Shown piece by piece: positions 9,244 through 18,390 of a stretch of DNA of 64,000 nt (the first letter of the stretch is position 1; each line of letters opens with the position of its first letter). The translations under genes were made by a program, and so were the position numbers. Source of the DNA: an uncultured Pseudomonadales bacterium (GTDB lineage: Bacteria > Pseudomonadota > Gammaproteobacteria > Pseudomonadales > Pseudohongiellaceae); the NCBI GenBank assembly GCA_949372635.1, contig CASIAB010000004.1, positions 62,001-126,000 on the forward strand, read 5' to 3'. Under the pieces are notes generated by a model. The model was not told the origin of the DNA, did not search any database, and worked only from the letters and a program-made list of their open reading frames with translations.

Positions 9244-10743
9244 CTATCCGCCAGAGCCTACCTCGACACCAGTAAGGAGCTCCTCTACCACTTTAGCCGA
9301 GCTAACGACCCCGGGAAGGCCGGCGCCGGGATGCGTGCCCGCACCGACAAAATACAGATTAGAGATCGCCTTATCACGGTTATGAAAGCGAAACCAAGCC
9401 GATTGGGTCAGTCGTGGCTCGATAGAAAAACCGGCTCCGTGCATAGAGCGATAGTCTTTAGCAAAGTCCTCTGGCGTCATCCAAAATACCTCTTCAATCA
9501 CTGACGAGAGCTCTGGCAGTATCGTCCCTTCGAGAGCCTCAATAATTCTATCCCGCAATACTTCTGCCTCAAGGCTCCAGTCCACTCCACCCTGAAGGTT
9601 GGGCACAGGGCACAGCACATAGAACGATTCGCAGCCATCTGGCGCAAAACTCTTATCCGTGGCCGTCGGGCGATGGAGATAAAGACTAAAGTCCTCGCTC
9701 ATTTGCTTAGCATCAAAAATTTCCGAGAGAAGTTCTTTGAATCGAGGGCCCATCCAAATACTGTGATGAGCCACATCTGGGTACAGTTTTTTGGTGCCAA
9801 AATACAAGACATAGAGTCCCATACTGTAGTGCTTCTTAATGCCAGGCAAGCGAGGTTTAGTATTGGGCAACAGGTGTTGATAGCAGGTCTCGGGATCACC
9901 ACCAAACACCACAACTTCCGCGTCCATTATTTCGTTGTCACCGAATCGGACTCCTGTTGCAATTTTATTAGCTGTGATAATCTCTTCAACGTCAGCGTTA
10001 AGTACGATATTGATCCCATGTCGCTCCATGAGAGCCCCTAATTCTTCGACTAATTTTCCTGTCCCACCCATACAGAAAAAAACTCCCCAGCGGCGCTCGA
10101 GGTAATGGATTAGCGTATAAATAGCTGTGGTTTTAAATGGATTGCCACCTACTAATAAGGGATGAATCGAGAAAGCCTGACGAATCAACGGATGCTTTAA
10201 ATGACTATTTACCATTTGCGAAACGGTCTTATAGCATTTGAGTATTAATAAGGCTGGAACCTGTTTAACCATGTCCCAAATCCGGATAAACGGCCGATGA
10301 ACGAGTTTCTTAAAACCTACGTCATAAACTTTTTTAGATTTGCCTAGCAGCTTCAAGTAGCCGTTAGCATCCTCTGGGCTAAAACGCCTGATCTCAGTAA
10401 GCGTGTCTTCTACACTCGCTCGATAATCGAACTGACTGCCGTCGGAGAAATGAAAACGATAGAAGGGGTCCAACGGAACAAATTCTAGATAATCATCAAG
10501 CTTTTCATCGAAGAGTTCAAATAATTCATCGAACAAGAAGGGTGCTGTTATTACAGTCGGTCCAGCATCATGACGATAGCCGCCGCGTTCAAAAACTTGA
10601 GCACGACCACCTAAACTATTCAGCCGTTCGAGCAATGTTACCTGATACCCCAGAGCTCTGAGTCTCAACGCCGTAGCAATACCGGCGAAGCCCGCGCCGA
10701 TTACTACTGCTGTTTTATTAGTAATCGATGTTTTGGAGATCAA
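9244..10743 (-). CDS. crtI: Phytoene desaturase (lycopene-forming)
   Basis: At 499 residues this is a full-length CrtI-type desaturase that converts phytoene to lycopene with FAD. The N-terminal FAD motif reads VVIGAGFAGIA, followed by ERLNSLGGRA and the YRHDAGPTVIT block. The C-terminal bacterial-type signature is present in FVGAGTHPGAGLPGVV. Its ATG overlaps the crtE stop by 4 bp, and crtB follows immediately. Confidence 0.96.
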   Translation of the reverse strand: MISKTSITNKTAVVIGAGFAGIATALRLRALGYQVTLLERLNSLGGRAQVFERGGYRHDAGPTVITAPFLFDELFELFDEKLDDYLEFVPLDPFYRFHFSDGSQFDYRASVEDTLTEIRRFSPEDANGYLKLLGKSKKVYDVGFKKLVHRPFIRIWDMVKQVPALLILKCYKTVSQMVNSHLKHPLIRQAFSIHPLLVGGNPFKTTAIYTLIHYLERRWGVFFCMGGTGKLVEELGALMERHGINIVLNADVEEIITANKIATGVRFGDNEIMDAEVVVFGGDPETCYQHLLPNTKPRLPGIKKHYSMGLYVLYFGTKKLYPDVAHHSIWMGPRFKELLSEIFDAKQMSEDFSLYLHRPTATDKSFAPDGCESFYVLCPVPNLQGGVDWSLEAEVLRDRIIEALEGTILPELSSVIEEVFWMTPEDFAKDYRSMHGAGFSIEPRLTQSAWFRFHNRDKAISNLYFVGAGTHPGAGLPGVVSSAKVVEELLTGVEVGSGG

Positions 10744-11708
10744 GCGATCCGCTCTTGGCGCCTAATGGTTGCTCCTGCTTTATGCAAACAAACCAGCTCA
10801 TGTACCACTGGTTGAAGTTGAGCCGGCAACTCAGAAATCAACTGTTCAGCCTGCTCTAACCAGGAGTCTACGAATTGATTGGCTTGTAGGATCATATCGC
10901 TAGACGCGATACGCCGCTGCCACTGAGGTAGCAACGTATTATCATCCGACTGATACCAAGAAATAAAGTCATCTCGGCCGAGCCCTTGTTGCGCAAAGAG
11001 ACTTACTACTAAGTTGGGTTTGCGCCCACCGAGATCGCTAGAGCGGTGGCTTGACGGAATAATGTCGTCGATGTCGTTGCGACCCTGGTAGGCAAGGCCA
11101 CACAACCCCACCGAGCTTTCAAGAGATTGCAAGCCATAAATATCATTACCGAAGCCCGCCGCTATAGCGGCTCCTTTAATTGGAGCAATAAGAAGCGGCG
11201 CAGTCTTGCCATTTGCTATACGCTGCCAGTCATCGAGCACAGCGCAATGCCGCTGGCTAATGTCAGACATTTGCCCACCACATGTTTCTTGCATCGACTT
11301 GGCGAGAATTCCTACAAGCGCACCTCCATGTGATCTGTTTCTCGCGGCTAATTCAAAAGCCTTCGCGACCATCCAGTCGCCCAAGCAGAGTGCCATGTCT
11401 GAGCCAAAGTGTTCGTGGATACTTTCTTGACCGCGCCTGAAAGTGCTGGCATCACTTATGTCATCATGTATGAGTGATGCATTATGGAGCAGCTCGCAAG
11501 AAGCCGCCCAATGTAAATTATCTTGCTCGTTTAAACCTAACGCTATACCGCTTGTTAGCGCGAGCTGCGCTCGATAAGCCTTACCTGGATTCCTAAAGTG
11601 ATATTTAGCTGCCTTATACAAACTGCTATCTGAATCTGGCATTTCACGACTGTATAATGCATTGAGAGACCCCAATGACAGTACTTTACCTGGATGTGGT
11701 GGGAACAT
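10740..11708 (-). CDS. crtE: Geranylgeranyl diphosphate synthase
   Basis: This trans-isoprenyl diphosphate synthase supplies GGPP for carotenoids. It has the first aspartate-rich motif in LIHDDISDAS and a second in GRNDIDDII. The start is uncertain. A GTG at 11717 extends the frame by three codons, but the ATG at 11708 is better placed, with an AAGGG ribosome site about 8 bp upstream; the GTG would lie right against that site. It is the first gene of the six-gene retinal operon. The promoter must lie in the roughly 60 bp between the rhodopsin terminator and this start, or transcription comes from read-through. Confidence 0.92.
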   Translation of the reverse strand: MFPPHPGKVLSLGSLNALYSREMPDSDSSLYKAAKYHFRNPGKAYRAQLALTSGIALGLNEQDNLHWAASCELLHNASLIHDDISDASTFRRGQESIHEHFGSDMALCLGDWMVAKAFELAARNRSHGGALVGILAKSMQETCGGQMSDISQRHCAVLDDWQRIANGKTAPLLIAPIKGAAIAAGFGNDIYGLQSLESSVGLCGLAYQGRNDIDDIIPSSHRSSDLGGRKPNLVVSLFAQQGLGRDDFISWYQSDDNTLLPQWQRRIASSDMILQANQFVDSWLEQAEQLISELPAQLQPVVHELVCLHKAGATIRRQERIA

Positions 11709-11772
11709 TATCAGCACCCTTAAAATTGCAACCTTTTTGGCTGCCTTGTCACTATTATTTTATCTTTTAAAA

Positions 11773-11801
11773 AAGAGGAGCCAGCGAACCCGGCTCCTCT
11801 T
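11773..11801 (-). terminator. Rho-independent terminator of the rhodopsin gene
   Basis: A perfect 10-bp stem (AAGAGGAGCC / GGCTCCTCTT) closes a 9-nt loop, and in the leftward direction it runs directly into six T residues. It lies 22 bp after the rhodopsin stop and 65-70 bp before crtE. It should therefore end most rhodopsin transcripts and separate rhodopsin dosage from that of the carotenoid enzymes. Confidence 0.9.
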
Positions 11802-11822
11802 ATCTTTAAACGCAATAACTAG

Positions 11823-12527
11823 CTATTGCTGTGCTTTAGCCTCTGTATCGGCTACTGCAGCCGCCCAAATAACTACACCGAATGCAATCTTATTCCAGAC
11901 GTCGGCTATGTTGTAAACAATGTTGAGGGTCGCAGCATCTGCGCCGCCAAGGAAGTACCCAAGGAAGTATCCAAGAGGGTAGATAGCCCATCCTACAGTC
12001 ACAAGAAGGGTCATTGTCTTATAAGCTTTCTGCACATGGTCGTTAGAAAGACCGGCATTGATCTGGCTTGCTTCACCTTTGAAGATTTCCCAAATAATGA
12101 AGCCCCATGCTGCCATTGCTGGCCAGAATGCCAACTGAACATCCATCATGCCTGTTTCACCAGCAAAACCAAAGCCGAGCATGACAACAGAGCCGACCAA
12201 CAAGCGCCAAAAAACTCCACCAGGCACTTTGGCAACTGCAGTTAGGATCAAATAGAACTCGATCATTAGCAGCGGCACTGTTAGCAACCAGTCGATGTAT
12301 CGGAATGCTGTTGGAGATTCGCCTGTTGAGACCCAAACCTCACGCATATAAAAGTAATGAACGGCCGCAATTAGTGTAACAAGCCCTGATACGGTAAGTG
12401 ATGTTTTCCACTTGCCTGCAACACGATCACGCTCAATAAAGAAGAACGCTGTGGCTGCGACTAACGCCATTGATATAAGCCAAAAGGATATGCCAACGTA
12501 ATCGTCAGCTGGTAAGATATAGTTCAT
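11823..12527 (-). CDS. Proteorhodopsin, green-type proton pump
   Basis: The 234-residue protein has seven hydrophobic helices and the retinal-binding lysine in helix G (Lys213, DVWNKIAFG). The helix C motif reads RYIDWLLTVPLLMIE: Asp79, Thr83 and Glu90 give the DTE set of proton-pumping proteorhodopsins. Leu87 occupies the spectral-tuning site (residue 105 in the classic numbering), predicting green absorption. His57 matches the His75 partner of the proton acceptor. No clear cleavable signal peptide is seen. An AGGGG ribosome site lies just upstream of the ATG. It has its own promoter and terminator and is upstream of the operon that makes retinal. Confidence 0.97.
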   Translation of the reverse strand: MNYILPADDYVGISFWLISMALVAATAFFFIERDRVAGKWKTSLTVSGLVTLIAAVHYFYMREVWVSTGESPTAFRYIDWLLTVPLLMIEFYLILTAVAKVPGGVFWRLLVGSVVMLGFGFAGETGMMDVQLAFWPAMAAWGFIIWEIFKGEASQINAGLSNDHVQKAYKTMTLLVTVGWAIYPLGYFLGYFLGGADAATLNIVYNIADVWNKIAFGVVIWAAAVADTEAKAQQ

Positions 12528-12547
12528 ATATGACCCCTACATATTTT

Positions 12548-12579
12548 ATTATAACTGTGTCGACATGTTTGATTAAACA
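12548..12579 (-). promoter_or_regulatory. Putative rhodopsin promoter with palindrome
   Basis: In the leftward direction a perfect TATAAT (12553-12548) lies about 20 bp before the rhodopsin ATG. The -35 region at 17 bp is weak. Instead, a TGTTT-AATC-AAACA palindrome (12579-12566) sits where a -35 element and activator or repressor would act. The TATAAT box is clear; regulation through the palindrome is inferred. Confidence 0.55.
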
Positions 12580-13095
12580 AAGTCACGCGACACTCTAGGT
12601 AAAGCTTAATTGCTCTTTCACTGTAATCGATAAACATGACTACATCAATCAAATCCTGAAATCTCAGCTACAGATATCTTAGATATTTGATTTTTATCTA
12701 TTATGCAGTCAACTTCCTTCAACGCTCAAATGGACAATACAGATCAATCTCGCAGTACGATATTCTGAAGAAGGTAATCCTCATCAGAACATTGACAGCT
12801 CAAAGGCAAAAAAGGACGGATTAATATCTAGCAAGCGAGTAAGGTAACAGAGCGAGTTGATGAAATTTGTATTGGTAACAAAGTGATACATTCACAAAAC
12901 AGTGGTTTGAGATGAGCGTTCAACTCCTCCCACCTCCAGAAGACTCTGGAGAATCCCTCAGCAATCCTCAAAGCCCTACAAATTAAGGGGCTTTGTATAT
13001 ACTAAAACTTGTCGAGCCGGTCACCGAGAGTCGAAAGATTGGCTTCAGTAGCGAGATTTAAGGAATAGCGGCACGATTTTAATTCAAACAGAAAA
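12580..13095. other. Intergenic region with two stem-loops
   Basis: This stretch between the carotenoid oxygenase and the rhodopsin, both leftward, has no convincing ORF. Two perfect stem-loops are present: 12934-12951 (CTCCAGA / TCTGGAG, 4-nt loop) and 12969-12995 (CAAAGCCC / GGGCTTTG). Neither has a T-run in the leftward direction, so termination of the oxygenase transcript there is possible but not demonstrated. They could also be 5' structures of a longer rhodopsin mRNA. Confidence 0.5.
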
Positions 13096-14541
13096 CTAAA
13101 CCCAATTGCCGTGAAATCCGCCAGGAATGCAATGAGGAATATGAATCTGCGCTTGAGGTTCACCGCAAAAATCTTTGGCATCAAGTATAACTAACTCAGT
13201 ACTTTGGCTTTCGAGATCAACCACAAAACCCATAAGCCATCCGACATCTTCGCCTTGCTCTTCCGCTGACTCATCCGCGACAAAAACAAACTCTCCCGGA
13301 TGCCGGTTGGCGCCGAAGTCACGAACTTGAACCTCGCCGCATTGCACATCGTGCTTAAACAGTTCAGTACCGGGCCTCGAAAGAATTTCATCGTTGGCAT
13401 CCATCGCCAGGGCCACAGAGTAGATATACCGAGTTAGTTTGCAGCTGTAGTTTTCGTTAACCCTAGGAAATTCTTGATTATGATCATGCAAAACTTTGCG
13501 CTGCACAGACTGTGTTTTCGCATCAATTGTCCAACGCTCTAGACGCGAGCGCTTTGAATCTGGGCCAATAGCGCTATTGGCAAACATCGTCTCATGAGCA
13601 ACCACGTCTACAACGACATTGCCATTTGCCTCCTCATAGGCATTGGCGGTATGGAACACATAACACGGATCAACATCACACCATATCGTGTCTTTACCGC
13701 TGCCTTTGCGCGGGCACAGGCCAACTCGCGCAGAATGATCACTATCCCATTTATAAGGAAAGCGATGCCCTGCCAAGACCGACTTCATAGAAAAGGTTAC
13801 CGGCAAATCAAAAACTAACACGTAGGTTTTGGTAATCGCACAGTCGTGAATAGAGGGGCCACCATCGACCGCAATGGCTTCACGACGGATGACCTGAGCA
13901 TTGGAATCAAGTACCACATGCCAAACTTGATCTTGTGACATAGCGTCATAGCAAATAGCATGCCTCTCGCCAGTCGCTGAATCTAGGTGAGGATGAGCAG
14001 AAAACGAACCACCAAGAGTGTCATCGAATGGATTATGCTTCAGGGTGTCAAGGCCATCTTCTAGCTCCACAGGAAAAGCGCCTGCTTCGACTATCGCAAA
14101 GGTACGGCCATCGATACCAATGATGTTCGTATTCGCGTTATCAGCCCTAAGATTTCGCGCACCTAGCGCCGGCTCTTCGCCCAATGACTTACTTACGATA
14201 TTAGAACGAATCCACCTATTGCGGTACCAGAGAGCAGTACCATTTTTAATACGCACTCCATGGGCCATTCCTTCACCGGTAAACCAATGATAACTGTTGG
14301 GGTCTGGTGCACTAACAGGATTCGGGCCTATGCGCATATAGCGGCCATCAAGTTGTCGCGGGATCTCTCCAACTACGATCAGTGAGTCAATCGTTTTTTC
14401 TTCCGTCATCGGCTGATTGAGGCCAATAAGATAGGGGTTCCCCGCATTCAACTTAGGCATTCTTTTACGGTTCATACCGGCTAGGGCGCCTACCGCTTTT
14501 GTCACGACAGTCCTGATCGATTTTTCTATTACGCTCGCCAT
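13096..14541 (-). CDS. Carotenoid cleavage oxygenase (RPE65/CCO family)
   Basis: This 481-residue protein is a full-length member of the iron-dependent carotenoid oxygenase family, seven-bladed propellers that cleave carotenoid or apocarotenoid double bonds. The four iron-binding histidines are visible: His183 (SAHPHLD), His232 (SIHDC), His297 (VFHTAN) and His477 (GFHGNW). The family opener DGRYMRIGPNP and WFTGEGMAHGV are also present. It lies upstream of the rhodopsin on the same strand but about 570 bp away. The operon already has Blh, so this enzyme may make retinal from apocarotenals, turn over excess carotenoid, or act on another substrate such as a stilbene-like phenylpropanoid. The sequence does not decide. 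Confidence 0.93.
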   Translation of the reverse strand: MASVIEKSIRTVVTKAVGALAGMNRKRMPKLNAGNPYLIGLNQPMTEEKTIDSLIVVGEIPRQLDGRYMRIGPNPVSAPDPNSYHWFTGEGMAHGVRIKNGTALWYRNRWIRSNIVSKSLGEEPALGARNLRADNANTNIIGIDGRTFAIVEAGAFPVELEDGLDTLKHNPFDDTLGGSFSAHPHLDSATGERHAICYDAMSQDQVWHVVLDSNAQVIRREAIAVDGGPSIHDCAITKTYVLVFDLPVTFSMKSVLAGHRFPYKWDSDHSARVGLCPRKGSGKDTIWCDVDPCYVFHTANAYEEANGNVVVDVVAHETMFANSAIGPDSKRSRLERWTIDAKTQSVQRKVLHDHNQEFPRVNENYSCKLTRYIYSVALAMDANDEILSRPGTELFKHDVQCGEVQVRDFGANRHPGEFVFVADESAEEQGEDVGWLMGFVVDLESQSTELVILDAKDFCGEPQAQIHIPHCIPGGFHGNWV

Positions 14542-15121
14542 AGCTGTAACCCACCTCGTACGATTTGGGTATTGCGATGCTTTATTTCGACAATACTAAT
14601 AAGCATATCTGCTCTTTTTCCTTTTTAGCTTTAGCAGGTATTTGCAGCAATTATAACAGTTAAAGAGACGCTGAGAACGCTCCCGTCCCTCAAATAAGCC
14701 CCCTTAGGCTGCAGAGGGCCGCTTCAATGGCTGGTGAGACTTCCTCAAAATCAAGAGGTATATGGAGACTTAGGATTATTAGCGCGAATAGAGAGGGGTT
14801 AACTAAGTAACAAGCTGCGCAATACGCCAGAGAGTTAGAATCAGCTTTAAGAGGGAACAGATGTGGGAATAATTATTTACTTCTTCCTAAATTATTGATT
14901 TTAAAAGATAGTAAAGTCCGCCCACTGGCACCAATCGTATTGCGTCAACTTAGGCTGTTGATGTGCATTACAGGCTCAGTTTGCTGATATAGGTCTTGAG
15001 TGCTATTGCATGCTTGTCATTTGAACAACATAGACCCATCGTAAACTAGCGAGAATATGGAAAGTAAAACAAACCGAGCGCCTAAGTAGTTTATAGTCGC
15101 TTTTCTAAACGGGGGAACGCC
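14542..15121. other. Intergenic region, no gene seen
   Basis: These 580 bp should contain the promoter of the leftward oxygenase gene and of the small rightward ORF at 15122. A GC-rich imperfect stem (around 14697-14727) is the only notable structure. No RNA gene or repeat was recognised. Confidence 0.35.
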
Positions 15122-15289
15122 ATGGATTTCGATGAGAAAAACATTGAGATCGAGACTGGCACGGGGAAAGAGAAATCTAAGACTTTTTTCGGCTTGGAAA
15201 TAGGCAACGGCGTTGTCTACAGGGTAGTTATCATCCTCACCCTGATTTTTATCCGCGAGGTTTCTGGAGTACCCGCCGCACTCAGCTAG
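15122..15289 (+). CDS. Candidate small membrane protein (55 aa)
   Basis: An ATG preceded at 5 bp by GGGGGA opens a 55-codon frame. The product has a charged N-terminal half (MDFDEKNIEIE, then KEKSK) and one hydrophobic helix (VVYRVVIILTLIFI), ending VSGVPAALS. This acidic-basic-helix architecture and the good ribosome site suggest a real gene, but I recognise no family. A perfect GCGGAG-A-CTCCGC stem follows the stop at about 15290-15305. It stands alone between the oxygenase and leuB. Confidence 0.4.
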   Translation: MDFDEKNIEIETGTGKEKSKTFFGLEIGNGVVYRVVIILTLIFIREVSGVPAALS

Positions 15290-15513
15290 CGGCGGAGACT
15301 CCGCGTAAATATAGCTCCTCTCTCCCGCAGTATTGATATCCATTCAATAAACGCCAACGCACCTCAACCAGTCTTGCACTTGTTCCCTAAATAGGCGGCA
15401 TGGTAAATTACGCGCCTGTTTGAAGACGTCGACAGTCAACACTCGACTGGAGTTATCAATTAACACTCATATTTTTCGGGCTTTTGCTCAAATATTTTAG
15501 GCAAGGATAGAAC

Positions 15514-16623
15514 ATGACCGCATATAAGATCGCACTGCTAGATGGGGATGGTATCGGCCCTGAAATTACAGCAGAGGCAGTAAAGATTCTAAAACTCGTC
15601 GCTTCGCGCAATAATCTTGAACTAGATTTACAACATGGTGCGTTCGGCGCAAACGCCTACTTCGACCATGGGCATTCCTTTCCTGAAGCTACCAAGGCGC
15701 TATGCGATTCTGCAGATGCGATCTTGAAAGGGCCGATAGGGCTCAATCATGAGGAATCGAAGAAAATTCCTGTGGACATGCAGCCTGAGCGCGGCGCGCT
15801 GCTGCCACTTAGGCGCCGTTACAACACCTTCGCCAATATTAGGCCCGTCTATCTTCCAAAGGACCTTGCGCACTTCTCTCCGCTGAAGCACGAAATCATC
15901 GGTGAAGGAATCGATTTCATCATAATTCGCGAGCTTGTCGGAGGATTGTATTTCGGTAAAAAAGAGGCTGGCATCAATAAGAAGGGAAAACGCTACGTCA
16001 ACGAAATGCTTGAGTATGATGAAGACCAGATAGCAGATATTGCAAAGGTGGCCTTCGAGACTTCGATGAAGCGTAAGAAGGTACTCCACAACATTCATAA
16101 ATCGAATGTTCTTAAATCTAGTGTTCTTTGGAACGAAGTTCTCGAAGAAGTCGGCCAAAATTATCCAGAAGTGGAAGTGAGACATATATTGGTAGACGCG
16201 GCAGCAACTTATCTGTGCCTAAATCCCGGTCAGTTCGACGTGATGGTCATGGAAAACATGTTCGGCGACATATTGAGTGATCAGGCTGGCGGCATTCTAG
16301 GATCGCTTGGCCTCATGCCTTCGGCATGCCTAGGACCAGACAAGGCCTACTATGAACCATCCCACGGATCTGCCCCGGATATTGCTGGAGAGAACATCGC
16401 CAATCCTTATTCCATGATCGGCTCCGTTGCGATGATGCTTGAAATGAGTTTTGGCCTAGAAGCCGAGGCAAGAAATGTTTGGCACGCGATGCAGAGTGTT
16501 TTCGCTCAGGGAAATTCTACTCCCGACCTTTCCAAGCCAGGAGAGGGCGTAAAGATGATAAGCACTCAAGCGTTTGGAGACTTAGTCGTTAGTGAGCTCG
16601 ACAAGACCCCTATTCCTGCATAG
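15514..16623 (+). CDS. leuB: 3-isopropylmalate dehydrogenase
   Basis: The 369-residue enzyme oxidises and decarboxylates 3-isopropylmalate in leucine synthesis. Motifs include LLDGDGIGPEI at the N-terminus, ERGALLPLRRRYNTFANIRP, the substrate-specificity loop RELVGGLYFGKK, the metal-binding NMFGDILSDQA and the NAD-binding EPSHGSAPDIAG. An AAGGAT ribosome site lies before the ATG. Unlike the usual leuCDB arrangement, it stands alone and converges on a LeuA/CimA-like gene 27 bp away. A related beta-decarboxylating dehydrogenase acting on another malate analogue is the main alternative. Confidence 0.88.
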   Translation: MTAYKIALLDGDGIGPEITAEAVKILKLVASRNNLELDLQHGAFGANAYFDHGHSFPEATKALCDSADAILKGPIGLNHEESKKIPVDMQPERGALLPLRRRYNTFANIRPVYLPKDLAHFSPLKHEIIGEGIDFIIIRELVGGLYFGKKEAGINKKGKRYVNEMLEYDEDQIADIAKVAFETSMKRKKVLHNIHKSNVLKSSVLWNEVLEEVGQNYPEVEVRHILVDAAATYLCLNPGQFDVMVMENMFGDILSDQAGGILGSLGLMPSACLGPDKAYYEPSHGSAPDIAGENIANPYSMIGSVAMMLEMSFGLEAEARNVWHAMQSVFAQGNSTPDLSKPGEGVKMISTQAFGDLVVSELDKTPIPA

Positions 16624-16650
16624 AGAAATCAGGAGCAGGGTAAGAGCTCG

Positions 16651-18192
16651 CTAGCGCTTTTCTGCCTGCATGCGCAAATTAATCATGCGCATTGCAGCCT
16701 TAACGCCGGCAAGCACCTGATTCGAGTCGACACCTCGGGTTTTGAATTCCTGCTCCTGCCATTCCCACGTAATGATACATTCTGTTAGTGCATCGATATT
16801 TCCACCGCGAGGAATGTGCACCTCATAATCCAATAGCGCAGGCATCTTAAAACTTCCCTCAACCAACAACTTTTCAATCGCATCGAAAAAGGCGGCGAAG
16901 CCACCGTTACCAGAACCCGAGCCTTGCAATTCCTGGCCCTCTAGCTCTACACGGATACTCGCCGTGCTCTCGACATTCAAGCCACTGTTTATGTAGCAAT
17001 TGAGAAGCGTTATGTTATGAAAGTCACGACTCTGCATGACATCGGCGATGATGAAAGGCAGATCTTCGGAAGTAATGATCTGCTTCGAATCGCCTAACTT
17101 GACGATCCTCTCCAGCACTTTCGCCTGATCATCCTTGGAGAGGCTTATGCCCAACTCGTCTAGATTGTTGATCAAGGAAGCCTTGCCACTCATCTTGCCT
17201 AGTGCATAGACGCGTTTTCGTGCAAAGCGTTCGGGACTGAGTTCAGTCACATAGAGATCGCCTTTCAGATCACCGTCGGCATGAATACCTGCAGTCTGTG
17301 TAAACACATCAGCTCCTACAACCGGTGTATTTGCGGCTATCCACTTCCCTGAAAAGTTTTCGACCATGCGGCTAAGCAATCCGATCCGAGTCTCGTCGAT
17401 TGATAATTGCATGCCCATCTTGTCTTTCAACGCGACGGCCACTTCGGCAAGCGATGCGTTTCCGGCGCGCTCACCTAAGCAATTTATTGTGCAGTGAATT
17501 GTATTAATCCCAGCATTTACTGCTGCCATTACATTGGCGGTAGCCAGTCCGTAGTCATTGTGAGGATGAAAGTCGAATGTTAGCTCTGGAAAGCTTTCCA
17601 GCATGTCTTTCAATGAGGAGGTGACCTCTTCTGGCGACATCAGGCCTAGAGTATCCGGCAAAAGATAATGTGCTATCCCGAATTGTTTGGTCCCTTCAAC
17701 TAGCCCCATCACATAGTTTTTACTATTAGCATAGCCATTGGACCAATCTTCCAAGTACATATTAGCGCTCAGGCCCTGCTCGGCCGCATAACTCACTGTT
17801 TTCTCAATATCCGCTATGTGCTCATCAAGTGTTTTACCTAATTGTTCACGACAGTGTTTCTCGCTACCCTTCGCGAGAAGATTGATAACCTTTCCGCCCG
17901 CACTCACAATCCAGTCCACACTGCGCTTATGGTCTACGAATCCCAATACCTCAACACGATCGAGTTTGCCGACCGAATCGGCCCACTCAGTAATCTTTGC
18001 CACCGCAAGTTGTTCACCATCTGACACACAGGCGGAAGCAACTTCGATACGGTCCACCTCAAGGGATTGCAGAAGTGCACGGGCAATATTCACCTTCTCG
18101 TTAACTGAAAATGAAACACCCTGAGTCTGTTCACCGTCACGCAGTGTTGTATCTAATAAACTAATATGACGAGTATGTGCTTGGGCAGTCAT
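16651..18192 (-). CDS. 2-isopropylmalate / citramalate synthase-like enzyme
   Basis: This 513-residue DRE-TIM metallolyase has DTTLRDGEQTQGVSFS at the N-terminus, the metal-binding HPHND in FDFHPHNDYGLA, the GERAGNA loop and a C-terminal LeuA-type regulatory domain (about residues 380-500). Members condense acetyl-CoA with a 2-oxoacid: 2-oxoisovalerate for LeuA, pyruvate for CimA. Features such as YLEDWSNGYANS and LLPDTLGLMSPEEV resemble the synthases found in Bacteroidetes more than the common gammaproteobacterial LeuA (from memory, not searched). With leuB alongside, a role in leucine or isoleucine synthesis is likely; exact substrate uncertain. Confidence 0.8.
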   Translation of the reverse strand: MTAQAHTRHISLLDTTLRDGEQTQGVSFSVNEKVNIARALLQSLEVDRIEVASACVSDGEQLAVAKITEWADSVGKLDRVEVLGFVDHKRSVDWIVSAGGKVINLLAKGSEKHCREQLGKTLDEHIADIEKTVSYAAEQGLSANMYLEDWSNGYANSKNYVMGLVEGTKQFGIAHYLLPDTLGLMSPEEVTSSLKDMLESFPELTFDFHPHNDYGLATANVMAAVNAGINTIHCTINCLGERAGNASLAEVAVALKDKMGMQLSIDETRIGLLSRMVENFSGKWIAANTPVVGADVFTQTAGIHADGDLKGDLYVTELSPERFARKRVYALGKMSGKASLINNLDELGISLSKDDQAKVLERIVKLGDSKQIITSEDLPFIIADVMQSRDFHNITLLNCYINSGLNVESTASIRVELEGQELQGSGSGNGGFAAFFDAIEKLLVEGSFKMPALLDYEVHIPRGGNIDALTECIITWEWQEQEFKTRGVDSNQVLAGVKAAMRMINLRMQAEKR

Positions 18193-18390
18193 GCTGGAGT
18201 CCTGATGCGAATTAAAATTAGGCGTCCTGAGACGCCTAGTGTGCGGGCTATAGAATCTGCTGAGAACCGGATACTAGCAAAATTTACAAACTGAGATAAG
18301 CCAAAAACTCATTAATTACGCGAACTTGCACTTGAGTGGGATCGTTATATACTGCGGCATTCATGAAAAATTGAGCATCTGAGGTTTAGT

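Noticed and set aside
12934..12995. Terminators of the carotenoid oxygenase gene
   Set aside because: The two stem-loops are perfect, but neither has a T-run in the leftward direction; recorded only as structures.
13002..13184. 60-codon leftward frame overlapping the end of the carotenoid oxygenase gene
   Set aside because: It lies mostly inside the oxygenase gene in another frame and has no supporting ribosome site or recognised motif.
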